DNA from: an uncultured Rhodoluna sp.
GTDB taxonomy: Bacteria; Actinomycetota; Actinomycetes; Actinomycetales; Microbacteriaceae
Direction: 5' to 3'
DNA: 5,830 nt
Assembly (NCBI GenBank): GCA_937898095.1
Contig: CALDKR010000154.1
Location: 1-5,830, forward strand
Shown here: piece after piece, positions 1 to 4,751 of the stretch
Position numbering within the stretch: position 1 is the first letter of the stretch
How the letters are laid out: each line of letters begins with the position of its first letter
Notes under the pieces: model-generated
Told to the model about the DNA's origin: nothing
Seen by the model: the letters and a program-made list of their open reading frames with translations, nothing else
Databases searched by the model: none
Program-made: the position numbers and the translations under genes

Positions 1-17
1 CGACGCTCTTCCGATCT
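1..17 (+). other. Illumina TruSeq adapter remnant (not genomic)
   Basis: The first 17 bases, CGACGCTCTTCCGATCT, are identical to the 3' end of the Illumina TruSeq universal adapter, right up to the ligation T. Genomic sequence therefore starts at base 18. The adapter stays open in the gltX frame, giving five spurious codons (Asp-Ala-Leu-Pro-Ile) from base 2. Its last T joins the genomic TG at 18-19 to form an artificial TTG that looks like a start codon. This marks a true contig end with untrimmed read sequence. Confidence 0.95.
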
Positions 18-1024
18 TGCCAGACCAGGATATCACCTTTACCGATTTGGTTCGTGGCGAAATTACTTTCCCAGCCGGATCTTTCCCCGACTTCGTAGTG
101 GTTCGTCCAAACGGTCAGCCGCTCTACACATTGGTTAACCCGGTGGACGATGCGCTGATGGGAATCACTCACGTGCTGCGCGGAGAAGACCTGTTGTCTT
201 CCACTCCTCGACAGATTGCTCTTTACAACGCAATGTATGAAGCGGGAATTACAAAGTTCATTCCGCAGTTTGGTCACCTGCCATACGTCATGGGCGAGGG
301 CACCAAAAAGCTTTCTAAGCGCGACCCAGAGGCAAACCTGTTTCACCACCGCGACCGCGGCTTTATTCCAGAAGGCTTGCTGAACTATTTGGCGCTGCTT
401 GGCTGGGGCCTAAACGCAGATCAAGACATTTTCACCATGGATGAACTGACCGCGGCCTTTGACGTGACCAACGTGAACCCTAACCCGGCGCGCTTCGATC
501 AGAAAAAGGCTGACGCCATCAACGCGGCGCATATTCGCAAGCTAACCGCCGATGATTTCAAGTCTCGTTTGGTGCCCTATTTGCAGAGTGCTGGATTGGT
601 TGGCGCGAACCTGACCGATGCCGAAGATGCGATTTTGACCGAGGCTGCACCGCTAATTCAAGAGCGAATCACGGTGCTCAGCGAAGCGGCCCCGATGCTC
701 GGATTCTTATACAAGTCAGCTAGTGAAATTGTGGTTGAAGATGATGCCAAGGCTGGACTGCCAGCAAACACCCGTCAAATCTTAGATGCAGCCGTCGTTG
801 CACTGGATGCACTTGCTGAGACTGAATTTAAAACTGAGGCAATTCAAAACGCACTTCAAGCAGCATTGATTGACGGCCTTGGCGAGAAGCCAAGAAACGC
901 ATTCGGCCCGCTGCGCACGGCAATTTCAGGCCGTCGAATTTCGCCACCGCTATTTGAGTCGATGCAGATTCTCGGAAAACCCGAAACCCTAATTCGCCTT
1001 CAGCAGTTTGCCGAAGCTAACTAG
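18..1024 (+). CDS. gltX: glutamyl-tRNA synthetase, C-terminal part (5' truncated)
   Basis: Class I aminoacyl-tRNA synthetase that attaches glutamate to tRNA-Glu in the cytoplasm. In bacteria without GlnRS it also charges tRNA-Gln, and GatCAB then amidates the product. About 335 residues remain, against roughly 490-505 for the family, so the N-terminal HIGH half of the Rossmann fold is missing. Visible parts, numbered from the TTG at 17: the LVRGEITF segment (about 11-18), the core [30 protein letters not shown] region (about 37-65), and the KMSKS-type loop KLSKR (98-102). The C-terminal anticodon-binding helical domain follows, from about residue 140 to the end. The TTG at 17 is not a real start: it is an adapter/genome hybrid, and the native codon is probably the Met of the usual RMPD-type sequence at this point. 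The stop is TAG. tRNA-Gln begins 44 bp downstream. Identity is sure; whether the enzyme is discriminating cannot be read from this fragment. Confidence 0.96.
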
Positions 1025-1036
1025 GCGGTCTAAGAT
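1008..1036 (+). promoter_or_regulatory. candidate promoter of tRNA-Gln
   Basis: TTGCCG at 1008-1013 and TAAGAT at 1031-1036 are separated by 17 bp, and each matches the sigma70 consensus at 4 of 6 positions. The -35 box and most of the spacer lie in the last codons of gltX, and the -10 box lies just after its stop. Initiation would fall near 1043, giving a leader of about 25 nt before the mature tRNA. Read-through from gltX is an alternative source of the tRNA. The call rests only on box quality and spacing. Confidence 0.4.
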
Positions 1037-1043
1037 AGACAGT

Positions 1044-1057
1044 CGAGCCTAGGCTCG
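1044..1057. repeat. 14-bp perfect palindrome in the tRNA-Gln leader
   Basis: CGAGCCTAGGCTCG is a perfect inverted repeat with no spacer, centred between 1050 and 1051. In RNA the arms could extend by two G-U pairs (1043/1058 and 1042/1059), but the middle would have to open to form a loop. It sits between the candidate -10 box and the tRNA 5' end at 1069. It could be a processing hairpin, an operator near the start site, or chance. Confidence 0.45.
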
Positions 1058-1068
1058 GTTCCATGCTC

Positions 1069-1140
1069 TGGGGTATGGTGTAATTGGCAACACGAAGGTC
1101 TCTGGATCCTTTGTTCTTGGTTCGAGTCCAGGTACCCCAG
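1069..1140 (+). tRNA. tRNA-Gln(CUG)
   Basis: A complete 72-nt cloverleaf can be folded by hand. Acceptor arms TGGGGTA/TACCCCA pair at all seven positions. The D arm is GTGT/ACAC around AATTGGCA, and the anticodon loop is CTCTGGA with anticodon CTG at 1102-1104. The variable loop is TGTT, and the T arm is CTTGG/CCAGG around TTCGAGT. The discriminator is G, and no CCA is encoded (CTT follows), so the end must be added by the CCA-adding enzyme. The anticodon stem AAGGT/TCCTT closes on a T-T mismatch at positions 31-39. The gene lies directly behind gltX, the enzyme expected to glutamylate it in organisms using the indirect Gln-tRNA route. Confidence 0.96.
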
Positions 1141-1146
1141 CTTTGG

Positions 1147-1180
1147 AAAACAGTCGGTTTTATGCCGACTGTTTTTCTTT
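1147..1180 (+). terminator. intrinsic terminator after tRNA-Gln
   Basis: AAAACAGTCGG (1147-1157) pairs perfectly over 11 bp with CCGACTGTTTT (1165-1175) across a 7-nt loop. The T-rich tail at 1172-1180 is TTTTTCTTT. It starts six bases after the mature tRNA end and would end the gltX/tRNA-Gln transcript, isolating the DUF1801 gene downstream. The four A-T pairs at the base are mirrored, but the A-run is short for efficient use on the other strand. Confidence 0.88.
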
Positions 1181-1204
1181 AAGCACACTTCGGCCTTCTC
1201 TAAA

Positions 1205-1210
1205 TAGACT
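1205..1210 (+). promoter_or_regulatory. -10 box of a probable leaderless transcript (DUF1801 gene)
   Basis: TAGACT fits the actinobacterial TANNNT -10 form and is followed by exactly six bases (TTGGGC) before the ATG at 1217. Transcription would then start at or next to the A of the start codon. No Shine-Dalgarno sequence lies in the usual window. No good -35 is seen. This arrangement also argues against the TTG at 1211 as start. Confidence 0.5.
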
Positions 1211-1216
1211 TTGGGC

Positions 1217-1576
1217 ATGAATCCAGACGTCGCCGCCTACTTGGCCCTGCAACCACAACCACAACTTTCTGTGCTCGAGCAAATGCACGCCGTTGCGATG
1301 AAGGCGATCCCAGAAACCGAAGACGTTATTTCATACGGGATTATCGGTTTCCGATACAAAAAGAAGGTTCCATTTTTTATCTCTGGATGGAAAAACCACG
1401 TCAGCATTCACGGCGGGCGTGTGCTCGGCAAGCGCGTTGCTGAGGTTTATCCGGCAGCCAAAGTGGTTGGCACCACAATTCAGATTGACCCGTCAAAACC
1501 ACTAACCGACGATGAGTTGATTTCAATAATCAGGCTAAGGCTTGAAATTTTTGATGAATCCGGGGGTCGTCAGTAG
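1217..1576 (+). CDS. DUF1801 (YdhG-like) family protein
   Basis: A 119-residue soluble protein that matches the DUF1801 / YdhG-like pattern by eye. It has an N-terminal helix pair, then ISYGIIGFRY (38-47) where the family has an SYGxPxF-type motif. WKNHVSIH (58-65) is on the core strand, TTIQI (86-90) matches the family's STIRF-like strand, and KPLTDDELISIIRLR (94-108) is the final helix entry. There is no signal peptide or membrane segment. Family members are small single-domain proteins of unproven biochemical function, so none is assigned. ATG at 1217 is preferred to the in-frame TTG at 1211 because TAGACT plus six bases precedes it, as in leaderless genes. It appears monocistronic: the tRNA-Gln terminator lies before it, and its last 7 bp overlap the 3' end of the opposite-strand hydrolase gene. 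Confidence 0.85.
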   Translation: MNPDVAAYLALQPQPQLSVLEQMHAVAMKAIPETEDVISYGIIGFRYKKKVPFFISGWKNHVSIHGGRVLGKRVAEVYPAAKVVGTTIQIDPSKPLTDDELISIIRLRLEIFDESGGRQ

Positions 1577-2220
1577 TCGACTGTTTGCCCAGGTAGCAAA
1601 TATTCGAATGTTCCACCGTTGGCCTCGGTGACGGCTTTCACGCGGCCATTGTTTAGTTCGTGCCCTTGCTCGCTCAGGTGAATGTTGTGAGTGGCAAAAA
1701 CTCGCTTTGGCTTAATTGCAGAAACAAAATCCATGACGTCTCCGATTTTTAGCCACGGTGCCGAAGTCGGGCAGGCCAAAATTTCAACGGGGCGATCGGG
1801 CTGAACATAGCTGTCGCCCGGATAATAAAGTCGGCCGTTGACCATAACAGCGCAGTTTTGAATTAGCGGGATGCTTCGGTGAATCTCAATGTGCAAGTCA
1901 CCAAAAAACTCGAGAGTAAAGTTGCCCGCCGAGATGAAATCACCGTGATGAATGGCGGTTGCCGGGTGGTTGAAATCTGGAGCTTGACGGAGTCTCGCGC
2001 ACACCTCATCGGTGCTGAAAATTTGAACGTCTGGGTTTAGCTCGATAATTCGCCGAAGCTGAGCCGCATCGCAGTGGTCGTCATGGGCGTGGGTAATCAC
2101 AATCGCCTGCACGTCGTTCAGGTCATCAACTGGGCGAGTGTAAAACCCTGGATCAATCACAAGTTTCTGGCCGCCCTCTTCGATGATTAGGCAGGCGTGT
2201 TCATACTTGGTGATTTTCAT
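1570..2220 (-). CDS. UlaG-like metallo-beta-lactamase-fold hydrolase
   Basis: A 216-residue cytoplasmic protein of the metallo-beta-lactamase superfamily, of the short UlaG/UPF0173-like type (Lactamase_B_3-like). The N-terminal strand MKITKYEHACLIIE leads into VIDPG (21-25). The metal-binding motif THAHDDH supplies His44, His46, Asp48 and His49. His114 lies in the HIEIHRS segment, Asp136 in YYPGDSY is the expected bridging ligand, and His178 in FATHNIH is the late active-site His. A dinuclear metal centre, probably Zn or Mn, is therefore intact. The fold does not reveal the substrate; relatives act on phosphodiesters, lactones and sugar lactone phosphates. A longer start at 2271 is possible, but the conserved strand begins at the Met at 2220, and the longer form would overlap the promoter region of the divergent lipid kinase gene. 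The stop is TGA and overlaps the DUF1801 gene tail-to-tail. Confidence 0.88.
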   Translation of the reverse strand: MKITKYEHACLIIEEGGQKLVIDPGFYTRPVDDLNDVQAIVITHAHDDHCDAAQLRRIIELNPDVQIFSTDEVCARLRQAPDFNHPATAIHHGDFISAGNFTLEFFGDLHIEIHRSIPLIQNCAVMVNGRLYYPGDSYVQPDRPVEILACPTSAPWLKIGDVMDFVSAIKPKRVFATHNIHLSEQGHELNNGRVKAVTEANGGTFEYLLPGQTVDY

Positions 2221-2226
2221 GTCTTT

Positions 2227-2232
2227 ATTGTG
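2227..2232 (-). promoter_or_regulatory. possible -10 box of the hydrolase gene
   Basis: Read on the minus strand, CACAAT (4 of 6 to TATAAT) lies six bases (AAAGAC) before the ATG whose A is at 2220. No Shine-Dalgarno sequence is present, so leaderless expression is plausible. It is weaker than the TANNNT boxes of the DUF1801 and MFS genes because the first base is C. A TTTATT 18 bp further upstream could serve as a poor -35. Confidence 0.3.
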
Positions 2233-2252
2233 CCAACTTTGCTCGCCAGCAA

Positions 2253-2280
2253 TAAACTTTGGGGCGACCATCGAAAGGAA
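2253..2280 (+). promoter_or_regulatory. candidate -10 box and ribosome binding site of the lipid kinase gene
   Basis: TAAACT at 2253-2258 is a TANNNT -10 candidate. AAAGGAA at 2274-2280 is a clear purine-rich Shine-Dalgarno sequence three bases before the ATG at 2284. A start near 2265-2267 would give a leader of about 18 nt. The -35 is poor (TTGTGC at 2228-2233 with a 19-bp spacer). The RBS fixes the start at 2284 rather than the in-frame upstream ATG at 2197. The same TAAACTT string occurs upstream of leuC. Confidence 0.5.
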
Positions 2281-2283
2281 ACC

Positions 2284-3192
2284 ATGGCGAGAATCGGATT
2301 GCTTGTGAACCCGACTTCGGGCGGTGGGCGCGGCCGCACCCTTGCGGAGACGGCAATTGAACGCTTTGAGGCCGCGGGCTTCGAGGTTGCTGACTTTAGT
2401 TCAGATAGCGCTGCCCAAGCTGAGGTTTCTGCTCGAAACGAGGCTCAGTCGGGCAAGATTGACGCCTTGGTGGTTGCCGGTGGCGACGGCACTGTGCACC
2501 TGGGTGTGAATGTTTGCGCCGATTCGAATCTGCCGCTCGGAGTGATTGCGATTGGCACCGGCAACGACATTGCCCGGTCAATCGGGTTGCCTGTGCTTGA
2601 TGAAGAAAAATCAATTGCGGCAATCATTGAGGGTTTTGAGAAGCCTAAGTCAATTGATTTGGTTGAGGCAAAAACCGCTGAGGGTCGATTTTGGTTTGCC
2701 GGCACTGCATCGGCAGGTTTCGATGCTTTGGTGAATGCCCGAGCAAACCGATGGAGTTGGCCAAAAGGGCCCATTAAGTATCAACTGGCAATGCTTTTTG
2801 AATTGACCAAATTTAGGGCAATCAACTATCGAGTTGAACTAAACGAAGAAATTAGAGAGTTCTCGGCGATGCTCTGTGCAGTGGCTAACGCTCCAGCGTT
2901 TGGCGGCGGCATGTTGATTGTGCCTAGTGCCGATCTGCTAGACGGAAAACTTGAACTCTTCATTGTGCACAAAATCAGTCGCCTCGAATTGATCAAGATT
3001 TTTCCGAAGGTTTATAGCGGCCAGCACATCGATCACCCAGCCGTCGAAATCATTCGCGCTGATTCGGTCAAAATTGAGTCGGGCAACATGCCGGTTTATT
3101 CAGACGGCGAAGCAGTCGGCCACTCGCCTCTTGAAGCTCGGGTGCACCCGGCCAAACTTAGAGTTGTCGGCGCGCACGCCTTTGTGGCATAA
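2284..3192 (+). CDS. diacylglycerol kinase / YegS-like lipid kinase family protein
   Basis: A 302-residue soluble kinase of the DAGK catalytic family (DgkB/YegS/BmrU-like). It is expected to phosphorylate diacylglycerol or a related lipid at the inner membrane face with ATP, recycling it to phosphatidic acid. Motifs: NPTSGGGRG (9-17), the nucleotide-binding GGDGT (66-70) and GTGNDIAR (91-98). The C-terminal beta domain has FGGGM (206-210) and LLDGKLELF (218-226). SDGE (273-276) carries the glutamate equivalent to the base proposed for DgkB. Length is typical (about 290-310). An in-frame ATG at 2197 would add 29 residues but runs through the divergent hydrolase start and lacks family homology; the AAAGGAA site supports 2284. 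It is divergent from the hydrolase with 63 bp between. Its TAA stop overlaps the -10 of tRNA-Glu. The exact lipid substrate cannot be told from sequence. Confidence 0.93.
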   Translation: MARIGLLVNPTSGGGRGRTLAETAIERFEAAGFEVADFSSDSAAQAEVSARNEAQSGKIDALVVAGGDGTVHLGVNVCADSNLPLGVIAIGTGNDIARSIGLPVLDEEKSIAAIIEGFEKPKSIDLVEAKTAEGRFWFAGTASAGFDALVNARANRWSWPKGPIKYQLAMLFELTKFRAINYRVELNEEIREFSAMLCAVANAPAFGGGMLIVPSADLLDGKLELFIVHKISRLELIKIFPKVYSGQHIDHPAVEIIRADSVKIESGNMPVYSDGEAVGHSPLEARVHPAKLRVVGAHAFVA

Positions 3193-3193
3193 T
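3164..3193 (+). promoter_or_regulatory. candidate promoter of tRNA-Glu
   Basis: TTGTCG at 3164-3169 (4 of 6) and CATAAT at 3188-3193 (5 of 6) are 18 bp apart. The whole element lies inside the last codons of the lipid kinase gene, and its -10 contains the kinase TAA stop at 3190-3192. Initiation near 3200 would give a leader of about 10 nt before the mature tRNA 5' end. The good -10 and a position typical for a tRNA make this the best promoter in the window. Confidence 0.6.
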
Positions 3194-3210
3194 CAACAGG
3201 TTGCTCAAAC

Positions 3211-3286
3211 GGCCCCATCGTTTAGCGGCCTAGGACACCGCCCTCTCACGGCGGCAGCAGGGGTTCAAATCCCCTTGGGGTCACCA
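3211..3286 (+). tRNA. tRNA-Glu(CUC), CCA encoded
   Basis: A 73-nt cloverleaf plus a genomic CCA at 3284-3286. Acceptor arms are GGCCCCA/TGGGGTC with one G-T pair. The D arm is GTTT/GGAC around AGCGGCCTA. The anticodon stem CCGCC/GGCGG is perfect, with loop CTCTCAC and anticodon CTC at 3245-3247. The variable loop is CAGC, and the T arm is AGGGG/CCCCT around TTCAAAT. The discriminator is A. It is a substrate of the GltX encoded at the left of the window. It differs from the tRNA-Gln gene in having the CCA end in the DNA. Confidence 0.97.
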
Positions 3287-3327
3287 ATTCGCTCTCGATG
3301 ATTTATTCTCGGGAGCGAATTTCTTTT
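3286..3327 (+). terminator. intrinsic terminator after tRNA-Glu
   Basis: A 13-bp stem pairs 3286-3298 (AATTCGCTCTCGA) with 3309-3321 (TCGGGAGCGAATT), with one T-G pair and a 10-nt loop. The tail TTCTTTT runs from 3321 to 3327. The first stem base is the final A of the tRNA CCA, so the hairpin abuts the mature tRNA with no spacer. It separates tRNA-Glu from the convergent MFS gene. There is no T-run on the minus strand, so it is probably one-way. Confidence 0.85.
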
Positions 3328-3395
3328 ATGCGGCTATTGGCTCAACTGCTTGTTTCTCATTGCCAAGGCATTTCGCGATCTAAACCAATCGCTGC

Positions 3396-4691
3396 CTATG
3401 CGAACAAATTGCGGCGGCGCTGAATCAATGTTGCAATCAGAATTAGCGAGGCCGGAATCAACGCGGCTAGATTTAGCCCAACAAATGCAAAGGCAGCCAA
3501 GATGGTGCCGGCAACAGCGCCTCCGAGTGCACCGGCCAAGCTCATTAGCGAGTCGCTGACGCCTTGAACCGTAGCCTTCTCTTCGATTGAGAGGCTCGAT
3601 GACAGAAGTGCTGAGCCCGAAACTGTCGATGCCGACCAACCCAATCCCAGCAAAAACAAACCAACCACGACAAGGTCGTGATTTTCACTTCCGAAGCCGG
3701 CGGTGGCGAGTGCGGCAACATAAATCAGCTGACCTAAAACAACAGTTCGAAGTTGGCCAATTTTGTCGGCAAGCCAGCCGAAAATTGGGCTGAAGGCATA
3801 CATGCCGGCAACGTGCATGCTGATTGTGAACCCAACTAAAACCAAAGTTGCACCATGACTCTTCATGTGAATCGGGGTCATCGACATGACTGAAACCATG
3901 ACCATGTGACTCAGGGCAATGACTGTGAGTGCATAGGCGGCAGTCGGGTTGGTCTTTAGAACCGACAGTGCGCCGCTGAAAGATTTCTTTTTAGCCGAAT
4001 TGTCGAGCGTTGAGGTCGCGCCAGTGTTCGATGCGTTGTCTTGCATGGCTTGTTTGTCTTGCACGTCTTGTTTAGCTTGTTGGGCCGTGAGCAGTGGGTC
4101 TGGTCGCAGGCCGAACCAAAACACCGTGCTGCTCAAAATTTGCGCAGTGATTGTGAACAAAAACGGGCCGGTATAAAGCGGCATGTTGAGCGCGTGACCG
4201 ATGATTTCACCGGGGCCAAATAGGTTTGGCCCGATCACCGCGCCCGCAGTCGTTGCCCACACCACCAGCGAAAGGTCGCGCCCGGTAGATTTTGCGGCGG
4301 GCAAGTCGGTTGCCGCGAATCGAGCCTGAAGGCTGGTCGCTGAGCCCGCCCCAAGCATCAATAGTGAGAGCAATAACAGTGGAAAAACCTCGAGATAGGC
4401 CGCGGTAATAATCAGGATTGCGCCTGAGATTGCAATCGAGGCCCCAGTCGCGAGCGCAACCCTTCTGCCTTTTGTATTTGCCAATCTGGCCAGGGGAATC
4501 GCCAGGGTTGCCGCACCCAAGGTGCTGAAGGTTGCCGCAGAACCTGACCAAGCAGCTGAGCCAGAGAGTTTTTCAGCTAGCAGGGCGCCGATTGACAGCA
4601 CTGAGCCGAGACCAAAACCACCTAAAACTTGGCCGGTGGCAAGAACTTTTACGGTTCTAGATTGCAATTGCGCCAGTGCATTTTGGTCCAT
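3396..4691 (-). CDS. MFS transporter, 12 transmembrane helices
   Basis: A 431-residue integral membrane protein of the major facilitator superfamily (MFS_1 type). About 12 hydrophobic segments can be placed, roughly at residues 18-38, 52-70, 80-99, 103-121, 141-158, 173-193, 250-272, 281-303, 316-334, 340-362, 381-402 and 404-422. Motif-A-like loops lie at equivalent sites of both halves: LARLANTKGRR (67-77) after helix 2, and GWLADKIGQLR (305-315) after helix 8. The central cytoplasmic loop (about 197-249) is polar and low in complexity, rich in Gln, Asp, Lys, Ala and Ser. Substrate is unknown; proton-coupled export of small molecules is the commonest role for this shape. The start at 4691 has TAGGCT six bases upstream and no Shine-Dalgarno sequence, which suggests a leaderless transcript. 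It diverges from leuC with 60 bp between and converges on tRNA-Glu. No convincing terminator follows its TAG stop. Confidence 0.9.
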   Translation of the reverse strand: MDQNALAQLQSRTVKVLATGQVLGGFGLGSVLSIGALLAEKLSGSAAWSGSAATFSTLGAATLAIPLARLANTKGRRVALATGASIAISGAILIITAAYLEVFPLLLLSLLMLGAGSATSLQARFAATDLPAAKSTGRDLSLVVWATTAGAVIGPNLFGPGEIIGHALNMPLYTGPFLFTITAQILSSTVFWFGLRPDPLLTAQQAKQDVQDKQAMQDNASNTGATSTLDNSAKKKSFSGALSVLKTNPTAAYALTVIALSHMVMVSVMSMTPIHMKSHGATLVLVGFTISMHVAGMYAFSPIFGWLADKIGQLRTVVLGQLIYVAALATAGFGSENHDLVVVGLFLLGLGWSASTVSGSALLSSSLSIEEKATVQGVSDSLMSLAGALGGAVAGTILAAFAFVGLNLAALIPASLILIATLIQRRRNLFA

Positions 4692-4697
4692 CGCTTC

Positions 4698-4703
4698 AGC
4701 CTA
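4698..4703 (-). promoter_or_regulatory. -10 box of a probable leaderless transcript (MFS gene)
   Basis: Read on the minus strand, TAGGCT fits TANNNT and stands exactly six bases (GAAGCG) before the ATG whose A is at 4691. This is the same geometry as TAGACT before the DUF1801 gene. No Shine-Dalgarno sequence is present and the -35 region is weak. It lies within the 60-bp divergent region shared with leuC. Confidence 0.45.
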
Positions 4704-4718
4704 GCCCTGGCAAAAAGG

Positions 4719-4747
4719 TAAACTTGACTTTCATTCATTTTGAGGTG
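4719..4747 (+). promoter_or_regulatory. candidate -10 box and ribosome binding site of leuC
   Basis: TAAACT at 4719-4724 is a TANNNT -10 candidate with a poor -35 (TTCAGC at 4695-4700, 18-bp spacer). GAGGTG at 4742-4747 is a good Shine-Dalgarno sequence four bases before the ATG at 4752. A start near 4731 would give a leader of about 21 nt. That leaves no room for a leucine leader peptide or T-box, so any leucine control would have to act at a DNA operator here or elsewhere. TTGACT at 4724-4729 resembles a -35 but has no -10 at the right distance. Confidence 0.5.
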
Positions 4748-4751
4748 TTGC

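Noticed and set aside
1030..1218. Minus-strand 62-codon open frame over tRNA-Gln
   Set aside because: It is the antisense of a complete tRNA and a terminator, so it is not a gene.
2221..2271. Longer N-terminus of the hydrolase starting at 2271
   Set aside because: The added 17 residues have no family match and would cover the promoter region of the divergent kinase; the conserved strand begins at 2220.
2197..2283. Longer N-terminus of the lipid kinase starting at 2197
   Set aside because: It would overlap the divergent hydrolase start, and the AAAGGAA site plus the family start (MARIGLLVNP) point to 2284.
2445..2774. Minus-strand 109-codon open frame within the lipid kinase gene
   Set aside because: It is antisense to the GGDGT and GTGND motif region of the kinase and resembles no family.
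1069..3286. Genomic island or phage attachment at the two tRNA genes
   Set aside because: No integrase, transposase or direct repeat of either tRNA 3' end is found in the window, and both tRNAs are directly followed by ordinary terminators.
3328..3395. Terminator for the MFS gene on the minus strand
   Set aside because: Only a 5-bp stem (GCGAT/ATCGC near 3375-3392) and the palindrome TGCCAAGGCA (3361-3370) are seen, without a following T-run on that strand.
4207..4551. Minus-strand 114-codon open frame within the MFS gene
   Set aside because: It overlaps the MFS frame on the same strand in a different phase, while the MFS frame gives clear helices and motif A in both halves.
4692..4751. Leucine leader peptide or T-box upstream of leuC
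   Set aside because: Only 60 bp separate leuC from the divergent MFS gene, too short for either, and no Leu-codon run or T-box motif is present.
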